A stretch of DNA of 64,000 bases, taken from NCBI GenBank assembly GCA_002355495.1, contig AP017424.1, forward strand, positions 6,079,501 through 6,143,500. Direction: 5' to 3'. The notes beneath the pieces are model-generated. The model saw only the letters and a list, made by a program, of their open reading frames with translations, ran no database searches and had not been told where the DNA came from. Shown piece after piece: positions 43,099 through 52,150 of this stretch. The position numbers were made by a program, and so were the translations under genes. This DNA is from Streptomyces laurentii (lineage in GTDB: Bacteria; Actinomycetota; Actinomycetes; Streptomycetales; Streptomycetaceae). Numbering within the stretch: the stretch's first letter is position 1; each line of letters starts with the position of its first letter.

Positions 43099-43652
43099 CC
43101 ACCACACCCACGCCCGACGCCACCACGCCCGACACGTCACCCGATACCGCGCCCGGTGCCGTACCGCCGCCGCCCGCGCCCTCGCCCGAGCCCGCCGAAC
43201 TGCGCGGCATGGCCGAGCAGCTGATGACCACCGTCCGCGAGGACATCGGACGCGCCGACACCAAGGCCGCGATCCTGCTGTCGGGTGCCCTCGCCTTCCT
43301 CGCCGTCGTCTTCTCCCGCGACCAGAACCCGCTGCCCGCCGGCGGCGCGCTCGCCGTGCTGGTCGTGGCCGGGCTGCTGTGGACCGCGGGCGTGCTGATG
43401 CTGGTCTCCGTCGTCCTGCCGCGCACCCGCCCCGGCGCCTCCCGCACCCTGCTGCGCGACCTCACAGCCGGCACCCCGACCGCCGACCTGCGCGCCCGGC
43501 TGGAGGCCTCCTCCGCCGACGCCACCGGCTGGTTCCTCGAACAGGCGAGCGTCCACGGGATCGTCCTCGCCGCCAAGTACCGGTGGCTGCGGCGCGGGGT
43601 CGCGGCCCTCGCGCTCGGCGTCCTCCTGGCCCTCCTCAGCGAACTGTGGTGA
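43095..43652 (+). CDS. two-TM membrane protein, Pycsar-effector-like (DUF5706)
   Basis: A 185-residue membrane protein. After a Pro/Thr-rich 35-residue start, ELRGMAEQLMTTVREDIGRA then DTKAAILLSGALAFLAVVFS (about 55-75) matches the pattern of the Pycsar membrane effector family (ADTKA followed by a TM helix). A second TM is GALAVLVVAGLLWTAGVLML (about 80-105), and a final hydrophobic helix LRRGVAALALGVLLALLSEL ends the protein. In Pycsar, such effectors disrupt the membrane after binding a cyclic nucleotide, and a cyclase-like gene starts this operon. The identification is by pattern only. It overlaps gene three by ATGA and ends 7 bases before the vWA gene. Confidence 0.7.
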   Translation: MTTTPTPDATTPDTSPDTAPGAVPPPPAPSPEPAELRGMAEQLMTTVREDIGRADTKAAILLSGALAFLAVVFSRDQNPLPAGGALAVLVVAGLLWTAGVLMLVSVVLPRTRPGASRTLLRDLTAGTPTADLRARLEASSADATGWFLEQASVHGIVLAAKYRWLRRGVAALALGVLLALLSELW

Positions 43653-43658
43653 CCCGCC

Positions 43659-46127
43659 ATGTCCTCGACCGATCCGACGACCACCCGACGCGGCCGCCCG
43701 CGCGGCTTCCTGCTCCTCGCCGCGGCCCTGCTCGCCCTCGCCGGCCCGTTCGGCGTGCCGTCCGCGAGCGCCGTGGCCGGCGCGGCCGGTGCGGCGCCCG
43801 CCCGGGCAGCGGCGGCGCCGGCCTCCGAAGGCCCTGACCCGATCGACTTCGCCGTCGTCGTCGACCAGTCGAAGAGTCTCAGCGATCGGGACCTCGTCCG
43901 GGAGACCGAGGCGGCCGCGCTGCTCAGCCAGGGCGAGATCTCCGAGCGTTCCCGGGCGACCGTGATCGGCTTCGGCAGCTCGGAGAAGTCCGGCCAGTCG
44001 CCCGTGCGCGAGGTGTGCCCGCCCACCGTCGTCGACGGCGCGGGCCGCCAGCGCCTCAGCGACTGCGTGACCCGGCTCGCCCACCGCGACAGCGTGCGTA
44101 CCGGCCCGGGAACCGACTTCCCGGCCGCCATCCGGCAGGCAGTCGCCCGCCTCACCGAGGACTCCGGCACGGGCGGCGCCCAGGCGCCGAAGACCCCCCG
44201 GGTCCTCTTCCTCCTCACCGACGGCCGCCTCGACGTCCGCGACAGTCCCGAGTACGGCGCCGACCCCGGCAGCCGCCAGGCCAACGGGGCCAAGCGCCTC
44301 GCCGACGAACTGGCCCGCGCCCGGGCCGCCGGCGTGCAGATCTGGCCGCTCGGCTTCGGCGGCGGGATCGATCGCGACGCGCTCACCGCGATGGCCGAGG
44401 GAGGCTTCCGCGGCGCCTGTTCCGACGTGCCCGGATCGGTCCCCCGGATGCGGGTCGTGTCCGGTTCGGCCGGCATCGACCGGGCGCTCCAGGAGACCTT
44501 CGCCGCCGCCCGCTGCGCCCGGATCGTCACGGGCGACGTGGCCCGGCCGCCCGCCGACCTGTACGTCACGATCCCGCCGATCGCCACCGACGGTTCCCTC
44601 ACCGTCGGCAAGCACGACCCGAAGGTCCGCGTCACCTACTACGACCCCGAGGGCCGCAAGGTCCCGCTCCACGGGTCCTTCGACGGCTCGTCGTTCGAGG
44701 TCAGCGGCGAGGACGGGCCGGTGGAGGCACTGCGCGTCACCAACCCGCTGCCCGGCCGCTGGCGGGTGCGGGTCGAGGCCCCCGAGGGCCACCGCGGCCA
44801 GGAGGTCGCCGTCCGCGCCCTCTGGCAGGGCCGGCTGCGGTCCGCCGTCGTCCTCGACCCCGCCTCGCCCCGGCCCGGTCAGCGCACCGTCGTCGAGGTA
44901 CGGCTGCAGACCCGGCGCGGTGTCGTCGTCGCCGACCCGCGCCAGCTGGAAGGGGTCACCGTCACGGCCCACCTCGCGGGCGACGGCTTCGCCCCGGTGG
45001 CGTTCCGGCTCGCCGACGACGGCCGGGCCCCGGACCGTACGGCCGGAGACGTCCGCTTCACCGGAACGGTCACCGTCCCCGCCACCGCCACCGGGGACCT
45101 GGAACTCACCACGAGCATGGCCGCGCCGGGCATCACCTCCGACCGGCGCCCCTTCCACACCCGGATCGCCGAGGGCACCCCGCCGGTGGTGGCCCAGCTC
45201 TCCCTGGAACGGGTCACCGCCCACCCGGGCGACGCCGTGCCGGGCGTCCTCCAAGTGGCCAACCACGACACCGTCCCGCACACCCTGCGCATCGCCCTCG
45301 CCGACGACGCGCCGGACACCCCGGACACCGGCACCGGGACCGGCACCGGGACCGGCACCGGCGGCAGCGGTCCGAAGGCAGGGAGCGCCGCGCCCCGGAT
45401 CAGCCCGGAGACGGTCGTCGTCCCGCCCGGCGGGTCCGTCGACGCGAGGTTCACCGTCACCCTCGGCGCGGGCACGCCCCTCGGCGAACTGGGCTCCCGC
45501 CTCGCCGTCACCGACACCGCTCGGGCCGGAGAGACGCTCGACACCGCCTTCCTCGACGTCCACGTGGAGGCGCCGCCCACCTGGTGGGAGCGCTGGTGGC
45601 CGTACGTCATCGGGGGCGCGGTCGTCCTGGTCCTGCTGGCCGCCCTCACCGCCGTCCAGCTTCTGGCCCGGCGCCGCCGCCTGGACCTGACCGGTGTTCG
45701 GATCGAACTGCGCAAGGAGGGCTGGGTTCTGGACACCCTGGAGGTACGCGCGGGCCAGAGCCCCGGCGGGGAGTTCCGCTTCACCATCGAGGAACCGGCC
45801 GGCCCCGCCCCCACCCTGCACCACGCGCACGGTGCCGGAGCCGCCCACCGGCTGCGCAGGACCGGATCCGGCGCGCTCCTGCTGCGCCCCGAGACGGGAC
45901 CCGAGACACCGGTGCACACCGCGGTCCCGGTCGAGGTGGCGGACGCCGAACTCGTCATCCGTACCCCCGGCGGCTTCCGCGGCCGGACCGGGCCGGTCCG
46001 CACCCCGCGCGGGGCGCGGCCGGGCCGCCCGCCACGGCGCCCGGACCCCGCGACCGCCCCGGGCGCCGACGGCACCGCCGCCGCGCCGTCCGCCCCTCCC
46101 GCCCCCGAACCGCACCCCGACTTCTGA
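43659..46127 (+). CDS. membrane-anchored von Willebrand factor A protein
   Basis: An 822-residue exported protein. N-terminal signal or anchor GFLLLAAALLALAGPFGVPS (about 14-35). The vWA domain starts DFAVVVDQSKSLSDRDLV with a MIDAS DxSxS (about 62-80), then TGPGTDFPAAIRQAV (Thr) and RVLFLLTDGRLDVR (Asp), so metal binding seems intact. Beta-sandwich segments follow (residues about 310-640), including a Gly-Thr repeat region near 555. A TM helix, YVIGGAVVLVLLAALTAVQL, is at about 648-668, and a cytoplasmic tail follows. So the vWA lies outside and the tail inside. The stop is 106 bases before the tubulin-like gene, the largest gap in the operon. Confidence 0.88.
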   Translation: MSSTDPTTTRRGRPRGFLLLAAALLALAGPFGVPSASAVAGAAGAAPARAAAAPASEGPDPIDFAVVVDQSKSLSDRDLVRETEAAALLSQGEISERSRATVIGFGSSEKSGQSPVREVCPPTVVDGAGRQRLSDCVTRLAHRDSVRTGPGTDFPAAIRQAVARLTEDSGTGGAQAPKTPRVLFLLTDGRLDVRDSPEYGADPGSRQANGAKRLADELARARAAGVQIWPLGFGGGIDRDALTAMAEGGFRGACSDVPGSVPRMRVVSGSAGIDRALQETFAAARCARIVTGDVARPPADLYVTIPPIATDGSLTVGKHDPKVRVTYYDPEGRKVPLHGSFDGSSFEVSGEDGPVEALRVTNPLPGRWRVRVEAPEGHRGQEVAVRALWQGRLRSAVVLDPASPRPGQRTVVEVRLQTRRGVVVADPRQLEGVTVTAHLAGDGFAPVAFRLADDGRAPDRTAGDVRFTGTVTVPATATGDLELTTSMAAPGITSDRRPFHTRIAEGTPPVVAQLSLERVTAHPGDAVPGVLQVANHDTVPHTLRIALADDAPDTPDTGTGTGTGTGTGGSGPKAGSAAPRISPETVVVPPGGSVDARFTVTLGAGTPLGELGSRLAVTDTARAGETLDTAFLDVHVEAPPTWWERWWPYVIGGAVVLVLLAALTAVQLLARRRRLDLTGVRIELRKEGWVLDTLEVRAGQSPGGEFRFTIEEPAGPAPTLHHAHGAGAAHRLRRTGSGALLLRPETGPETPVHTAVPVEVADAELVIRTPGGFRGRTGPVRTPRGARPGRPPRRPDPATAPGADGTAAAPSAPPAPEPHPDF

Positions 46128-46233
46128 CCCGCCCGCGTGCCCGTGCCGGCACGCCCGACCCACGACGATCCACGGCCAGGTCCCCGTCCGGACGCGCGAC
46201 CCCGCGCTCCTTCGGGCCTGAAGGGGAGACGAC

Positions 46234-49200
46234 ATGAAGATCTACCAGCCCATGCTGTTCGTGGGCCTCGGCGGCACCGGCGGACGCATCGGCAGCGAAC
46301 TGGAACGCGGCCTGCGCCGCGAACTGTGCGGCCCCGACGGCACCGACCTCGTCGACGGCGGCCGGCGGCTGCCCTTCCAGCTGCCCGACTGCCTGCAGTT
46401 CGTGTACGCCGACTTCAGCGAGGCCGAACTGCTCGGCCAGCCGCAGTTCCGGGCCAGGGGAGCCGAGAGCGCCGCCTACGCCCGCACCTCCCGCATGGTC
46501 CGCGACCTGCTGCCCACCGACTGCGACTCCTCGCCCGAGGTCACCCGCATGCTGCGGATCGCCTTGCACGAGGAGACCCGGCACTGGCTGCCGCCGCAGG
46601 CCCGCCAGCCGCGCGTCGCCCCGCTCAGCTCCGGCGCCGGGCAGCTGCCCACCGTGGGCCGGGCCGCCCTGTTCGCCACCATGCGCTCGGGTCTCGCGCC
46701 CGTGGTGCGCCAGCTGCGCGAGGCGATCGGCGCCATCGGCGGCTCGGCCGGCGACCTCCAGCGGGTCGGCGGGGGCCGGATCCGCGGCTGCGACGTGTTC
46801 GTCGCCTTCTCCGTCGCCGGCGGCACCGGCGCGGGTATCTTCTACGACTTCATCCACCTCATCGGCGACGAGTTCCGCAAGTCGCGGGTCCCCGGCGTGA
46901 AGATCTACCCGCTCGTCGTCATGCCCTCCGCGTTCCCGCCCGAGGCGGGCGGCGGCCGCGAGGCCGAACTGAACGCCGCTCGCTCGCTCGTGGACCTTTC
47001 CCGGCTCGTCGACGACCAGAACGTGCCCGACGCGCTCGACGAGGTCGGCGATGTCGAACAGCGCGGCCGGATCAGCGTCCACTACCCCGGCGAGGGCGTG
47101 GTCGCGCTGCGCCCCTCCACCGTGCAGACCGCGTTCCTCTTCTCCAAGCCCGCCGTCATCGGCACCGAGGACCTGCGCCGTTCCATCACGGCCATGGTGA
47201 TGTCGCTCATCGGCACCGAACTCGGCGAGGACAACGGCGCGGGCGGCCGGGCCGACGACGACTACCAGTCCTTCGCCGCCAGTTTCGTCAACAAGAGCGT
47301 CGAACGCTCCACCCCCGCCCGGACCGGTATCGGCTACCGCGGCATGTCCACCAGCCTGGCCGCCTCCCTCACCGTGCCCGTGGACGACCTCGCCGAGATC
47401 GTCGCCGCCCGGCTGCTCGCCCAGGCCGTCCGCGGCCTCGGCGACAAGGCCCGCCGCACCACCCCGGAGGACGGCCGGCTGGTCCAGGAACTGTTCAACC
47501 GCTCCGGCATCGGCCGGCTGTGGAGCCGCGACGCCCGCGACGTGCCCGCGCCCGGCCAACTGCCCAAGGGCGGCAAGGCCATCACCCAGGAGCTGCGCAA
47601 CCGGCTCGGCGACATGGAGCACGCGCTGCGCCGCTTGGAGGCCGACCTCGCGCGCGAAGTGCCCCGGATCACCGCCGACTTCAAGCCCGGCACGGCCGTC
47701 CGCGAACTCCTCGGCGCGCTCAGCCCGTTCCGTATCGAAGGCATCCTGAACGGCATGCCGGGCCACGCCGACCGGGTCGCGGCGGCCGGCTTCACCGGCA
47801 TGCTGGAGAACCGGCGCAACGACCCCGAACGGCCAGGCGACGTACAGACCTCCGCCCCCGTCATCCCGCACGTCAAGCGCGGCGCCGGCGGCCTCGTACC
47901 GGCCCGGTGGAGCGACCCCGACGTCCAGGACGCGCTCGCCCGCCAGGAAGCCTGGTACCAGTGGCGGGCCAGGACCCTGTGGCACCGCGCGTGGCAGGCC
48001 GGCGAGGCGCAGTGGCGGCCCCCGTTGCGCCGGGTCCAGCACCAGCTGGGCGAGTTCGCCAAGGCGCTGCGCGCCCACGAGCAGAGCGAGGGCAAGCTCT
48101 TCACCGACCGGCGCCGCGAGCTGTACCGCGACGACCGCACCGGCATCTCCTATCTGCTGCCCCCGCAGAACAACCTGCGCGCCTTCTACGACGACGTCCT
48201 CGACCGGCTCGTGCAGAGCGAGGGCCTGCCCGAGTCGACCGACGCCGCCGGACTGCTCGAACGGCTCATCGGCCCCGACGAGTGGCGCGGCGCCCTCGAC
48301 GCCGTGGTCCGCTCGCCGGGCGCCGCCGTCAAGGAGATCAAGCAGGTTGTCGAGCGGCGGGTGAAGAAGCTGTTCGGCGAGGCCGACGACGACCGGTTCG
48401 CCCGGCCGCTGCTGCCGTCCATGGAACTGCTGCTGCGCGCCGCGGCCGGCGACGAGGCTGCCGAGTCCAAGGTCGACCCGCGCTGGCTGGAACAGTTCCG
48501 CGCCGCGCTCGCCGGACTCCTGCCGGTCGGCTTCAGCCCGGACGGCGGCGGCCCGCTGAAGATCCTCATCGTGCACCCGGCGAGCCAGGCCGACGGCCGG
48601 GCCGCGGACTACCTGCGCCAGGAACTCAACCTGCCGCCGCGCGCCACCCAGGAATACCGGGCCGTCGACACCGACTCCCTCACCGTCGTCCTCTTCCGCA
48701 GCGGCATGAACCTCACCGACGTCTCCGAGGTCCGTTCCGTGCTCAGCCTCTGGGCCGACGCCCGCGATTCGGGCGGCCAGGAGGACTTCCTGCACTGGCG
48801 GCAGCGGCTCGGCCACCAGGACGACTGGCTGGTCGCCACCGCGGAGGACCGGCGGCGGATCCTGCACCGGCTGCTGTGCGCGATGTGGAACGGCCACATC
48901 CGGATCGGCGGCCCGGCGGACTCCCCGCACCAGGTCCGCATCCGGCTCCAGGAGGGCGAGTCCGCCACGATGACGCTGCGTCTGGAGGAGTTCGACGGCG
49001 CCCTGTCGAGCTGGGCCGGGCTGCTGCGCGCGTACGAACGGTGGGCGCTGCTCGACGAGGGGCAGATCATCGAGGAGTTCTGCGGCCGGCTGATGCAGGC
49101 CGTACCCAAGGGCCTCACCACGACGCCCGCGGCCCCGTCCCCGCTCTTCGTCCACTTCGTCGAGAAGGTCGCCCCGCGGCAGCGGGCGCTCCTCGACCAG

Positions 49201-49572
49201 CTGGCCGCGGAGTACGGGGAGGAGTACACCGAATGGCTGGCGCCGTTGCGCGACTTCTGGGAGGTCACCTACCCGGCCGCGCTCGACCTGCGGTTCGCGG
49301 GCGCCGGCCACCCCGTCCGGCCCACGCTGCGGGCCCTGTTCGAGCGGCACGCGCCGGGCGGCGCGGGGCCGGCGGCCGGCGCGAGGCGGCCGGGCGCGGA
49401 CCGGGACCCGGAGCCGGGATGGGGCGAGGGCGGCCCCGAGCCGGAGCCCGCGCCCGCTTCCGCGTCCGAGTCCGCGCCGAAGTCCGGCTCCGGGGGTGGC
49501 TCCCCGCAGCGGCCCGAGTCCGAGCCCGAGGGCGGCCGCTATCCGTGGGACCTGGACGGTGAGGACGTATGA
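46234..49572 (+). CDS. tubulin-like domain protein
   Basis: An 1112-residue protein of the bacterial tubulin-like group. The N terminus MKIYQPMLFVGLGGTGGRIG (residues 1-20) is a nucleotide-binding start, and DVFVAFSVAGGTGAGIFYDF (about 186-205) carries the tubulin signature GGTGAG. IKIYPLVVMPSAFPPEAG and AELNAARSLVDLSRLVDDQN (about 225-265) continue the GTPase-like core. A long helical C terminus (about 500-1000) and an acidic disordered tail (Pro/Glu/Ser from about 1040) follow. No TM segment. AAGGGGAGACG precedes the ATG. Its stop overlaps the next gene by ATGA. Such proteins occur in multi-gene NTPase clusters in actinobacteria; filament formation is possible but not shown. Confidence 0.85.
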   Translation: MKIYQPMLFVGLGGTGGRIGSELERGLRRELCGPDGTDLVDGGRRLPFQLPDCLQFVYADFSEAELLGQPQFRARGAESAAYARTSRMVRDLLPTDCDSSPEVTRMLRIALHEETRHWLPPQARQPRVAPLSSGAGQLPTVGRAALFATMRSGLAPVVRQLREAIGAIGGSAGDLQRVGGGRIRGCDVFVAFSVAGGTGAGIFYDFIHLIGDEFRKSRVPGVKIYPLVVMPSAFPPEAGGGREAELNAARSLVDLSRLVDDQNVPDALDEVGDVEQRGRISVHYPGEGVVALRPSTVQTAFLFSKPAVIGTEDLRRSITAMVMSLIGTELGEDNGAGGRADDDYQSFAASFVNKSVERSTPARTGIGYRGMSTSLAASLTVPVDDLAEIVAARLLAQAVRGLGDKARRTTPEDGRLVQELFNRSGIGRLWSRDARDVPAPGQLPKGGKAITQELRNRLGDMEHALRRLEADLAREVPRITADFKPGTAVRELLGALSPFRIEGILNGMPGHADRVAAAGFTGMLENRRNDPERPGDVQTSAPVIPHVKRGAGGLVPARWSDPDVQDALARQEAWYQWRARTLWHRAWQAGEAQWRPPLRRVQHQLGEFAKALRAHEQSEGKLFTDRRRELYRDDRTGISYLLPPQNNLRAFYDDVLDRLVQSEGLPESTDAAGLLERLIGPDEWRGALDAVVRSPGAAVKEIKQVVERRVKKLFGEADDDRFARPLLPSMELLLRAAAGDEAAESKVDPRWLEQFRAALAGLLPVGFSPDGGGPLKILIVHPASQADGRAADYLRQELNLPPRATQEYRAVDTDSLTVVLFRSGMNLTDVSEVRSVLSLWADARDSGGQEDFLHWRQRLGHQDDWLVATAEDRRRILHRLLCAMWNGHIRIGGPADSPHQVRIRLQEGESATMTLRLEEFDGALSSWAGLLRAYERWALLDEGQIIEEFCGRLMQAVPKGLTTTPAAPSPLFVHFVEKVAPRQRALLDQLAAEYGEEYTEWLAPLRDFWEVTYPAALDLRFAGAGHPVRPTLRALFERHAPGGAGPAAGARRPGADRDPEPGWGEGGPEPEPAPASASESAPKSGSGGGSPQRPESEPEGGRYPWDLDGEDV

Positions 49573-52150
49573 GCCGGGACGTCGTCCCCGACCGGCCCGT
49601 GCCCGGTCACGCCGTCTGCCTGGACCTGAGGGCCGAGGCATACGACCCCGAGGACCGGTACGGCCCCGACGCGGCCGTCCGGCGGGCGCTGGCGGCGCCG
49701 CAGCCCGCGGGCGAACGCCGCTTCCTCGTCGTCGACGACGCCGACCGGCTCGTCGGCCACCAGCTCCTGCACGAACGGCTCTCCTCGTACGGCCCCGCGC
49801 GCGTCGTCTGCCTCGCCGTCGGCGCGCCGGAGGAGCGGACCCTGCGCCGCACCCTCACCCTGCGGCCCCCGGCCGCCGGGGTGCTGTGGCTGCTCGACGG
49901 CTTCCACGGCCCCGACACCGCCGCGCTGCGGCCGCTCGTGGACGTGCTCGCCACCCCCGAGGTGTTCGACGCCGTGCTGGACGCCCTGTGCCGGGTCGCC
50001 GACGGGGTCGCCGTGCCGTCGGTACGGATCCTGGAGCACGACCTGAGCGACGAGGCCCGGGCCCGTGCCTGGCGGCAGGCCGTCGCGGCGCTGACCGGCC
50101 CCGACGTGCCCGCCGCGGGCTCCGTCGGCACCGTCCCCGGCGAACTCGCCCCCCTGCTCGACGAGTCGGTGCCGGGCTCGCTGGCCGGACACGACTGGCT
50201 GCCCGCCCAGGGCCGTATCGGAGCCCGGCTGCGGGCCTGCGCGGACGCCCTCGACGAGGCCGCCGACGGCCACGCGCGCGTCCGCGGACCGGCCGGACTG
50301 CTCACCCGGCGGGCCGCGGACACCGATCTGCCCGGCGCCGTGGAACGGCTCGGCACCGCCCTGCGCGGCGTCCGCGACGGCGTCGCCGACGTCCTCGCCG
50401 TCGCGGGCGGCCCCCGGCCGAGCGTCGAGGAACGCGGACTGCTCGCCGACCGGGGCGTCCGGCTCCCCGAGCTGCCCCGGGAGGTCACGCGGACCGGCAC
50501 CGTGCCCGCGCTGCGCGACCACACCCGGGAGCTGATCGCCCGCCGGCTCCCGCTGCGTTCGGTCGCCGCCCGCCTCACGGCCCTCGCGGCCCGGACCGCC
50601 CCGGCCGGCAGCGCCGCCCGGCTCACCACACTCGACCGGATCTGCGGACCGGCCCGCCTGGACCGGCTCAGCGCGCAACACCCGTTTCTCGCGGGCGGTT
50701 CCCGGCCCGCCGCCGCGGCGGTCACCGCCCTGCTCGCGCTGCTCGCGGGGCTGTGGCCGGTCCTCGGCTGGGTCCTCGGCCCGGCCGTCGGCCTGCTCGC
50801 CGCCGCCCTCGCCTACCGGACGCTGCGCCACCGGCCCAACCGTTCGCCCGACGGCCGGCTCGACGGCGGCGGCAGCGCGGGTGTCGCCCCGCGCCTGGCC
50901 GGCGGGCTCGCGGGCGGCCTGGCCGGTGCGGTGCTCGGCCATCTCCTCGCGCCGCCCCTGTGGGTGGGCGCGCTCACCCTGCCCGTGGCGGTCGGTTGCG
51001 TGGTCCTGCTCGCGCTGCGCGACTGGACCCGCGCCGTCGACGACTGGTGGGACCGCGTGGACGCACAGGACGCGGGCCGCGCGCTCCAGGAGATACGGGC
51101 CCTCGTCGTCACGACCGCCGTCCACGACTGGCTGTTCGCCGAGGTCCGGCACCACTGCTCGGACGGGGCGGGCGCGGTCGCCCGGCTGCTGCGCGGCCTG
51201 GCGGCGACGGCCGACACCCATCCGGGCCCGGACGAGGGCGGGGCGGGGGGAGTGCCGGCGGTACGGGGTCGCGTGCCGGCGCGCCTGCCGCGACCGTCCC
51301 GCACCAGACGGGCCCGGTCGACGAACCGCCGGCGGAGTCGGGCTGGGACTGGGACGACTGGTCGGACGACACCGCTCCCGGCGCGGTGCCGTCGCCGGAC
51401 GGATGGTTCGGCGACGCCCCGCTCGCGGACGCCCCGCTCGCCGGCACTCCGGCTGCCGGCGACCGGTTCGCCGACGTTCCGCCCGACGACGGTGCGCTCA
51501 TCGGCGACCCGCCCCGCGAGGACGCGTTCGGCGGACCCGGGGCGGACCCACCGGATCCCGGGGTCGCCCCCGGCCGGCCCGAGCCGGCGTGGCTGGAGCG
51601 GCGGTACGGGGACGGGGGACCGGAGTTGGTCGACACCCTGGCCGAGGACCTGGTCGAGGGGGTCACCGCGATCCTCGACGGCTGCTGGGCGGGCATCGAA
51701 CGCGACCCCGGCAACGCCGGCCGGCTGCGGCTCGACGGCCCGATGACCGCTCTGCTCGACGAGACCCGCACCCGGCTGGAGTGGGACGCCGCCGCGTCCC
51801 CGCCCGCCGGCCGGGAGGACCGGGGGCGGCCCGACGCGGCCCGCCTCACCGGAGTCGCCCCCGACGGCGTGACACGCCTGCTCGCGGCCGACGACGACCG
51901 GGACGCGACGGTCCCGTTGTGCGGCCCCGAGCACCTGCGGCTGCTGTCGCAGGACCCGGGAGCCGTACGGCGGGTGCGGTTCGTGCCGGAGACCATGCGG
52001 CGCGGCACCACCGGCGACGACATCTGGCGCCACGGCACCGAGGACGTGGTGTGGACCGACGCCGGCCGGCACGCGGGCGTGCTCCGGCTCGTCCCGCTCC
52101 GCGCCGACGTCGTCCGCACGATCAGGGCGGAGGAGGACGCGGCACCATGA
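49569..52150 (+). pseudogene. two-TM membrane protein with a frameshift
   Basis: A protein in two frames. Frame one (49569 to about 51245) gives an N-terminal soluble domain (RFLVVDDADRLVGHQLLHER, about 55-75), then two hydrophobic regions, AAAVTALLALLAGLWPVLGW (about 381-400) and LAGAVLGHLLAPPLWVGALT (about 448-467). At the G6 run 51245-51250 the frame breaks. The continuing frame reads GWDWDDWSDDTAPGAVPSPD and VDTLAEDLVEGVTAILDGCW and ends at 52150. Adding one G gives 860 residues, so the break is probably a missed G and the gene intact in the cell. The stop overlaps gene eight by ATGA. I know no family for it. Confidence 0.75.

Noticed and set aside
43137-46235. A 1032-codon open frame on the minus strand
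   Set aside because: It is a shadow of the vWA gene; Gly/Val/Pro-rich composition with no family resemblance, and the plus-strand frame has clear domains.
45955-49641. A 1228-codon minus-strand open frame and an 1141-codon plus-strand frame over the tubulin-like gene
   Set aside because: Both are GC-bias shadows; only the 46234-49572 frame shows tubulin signatures and a ribosome-binding sequence.
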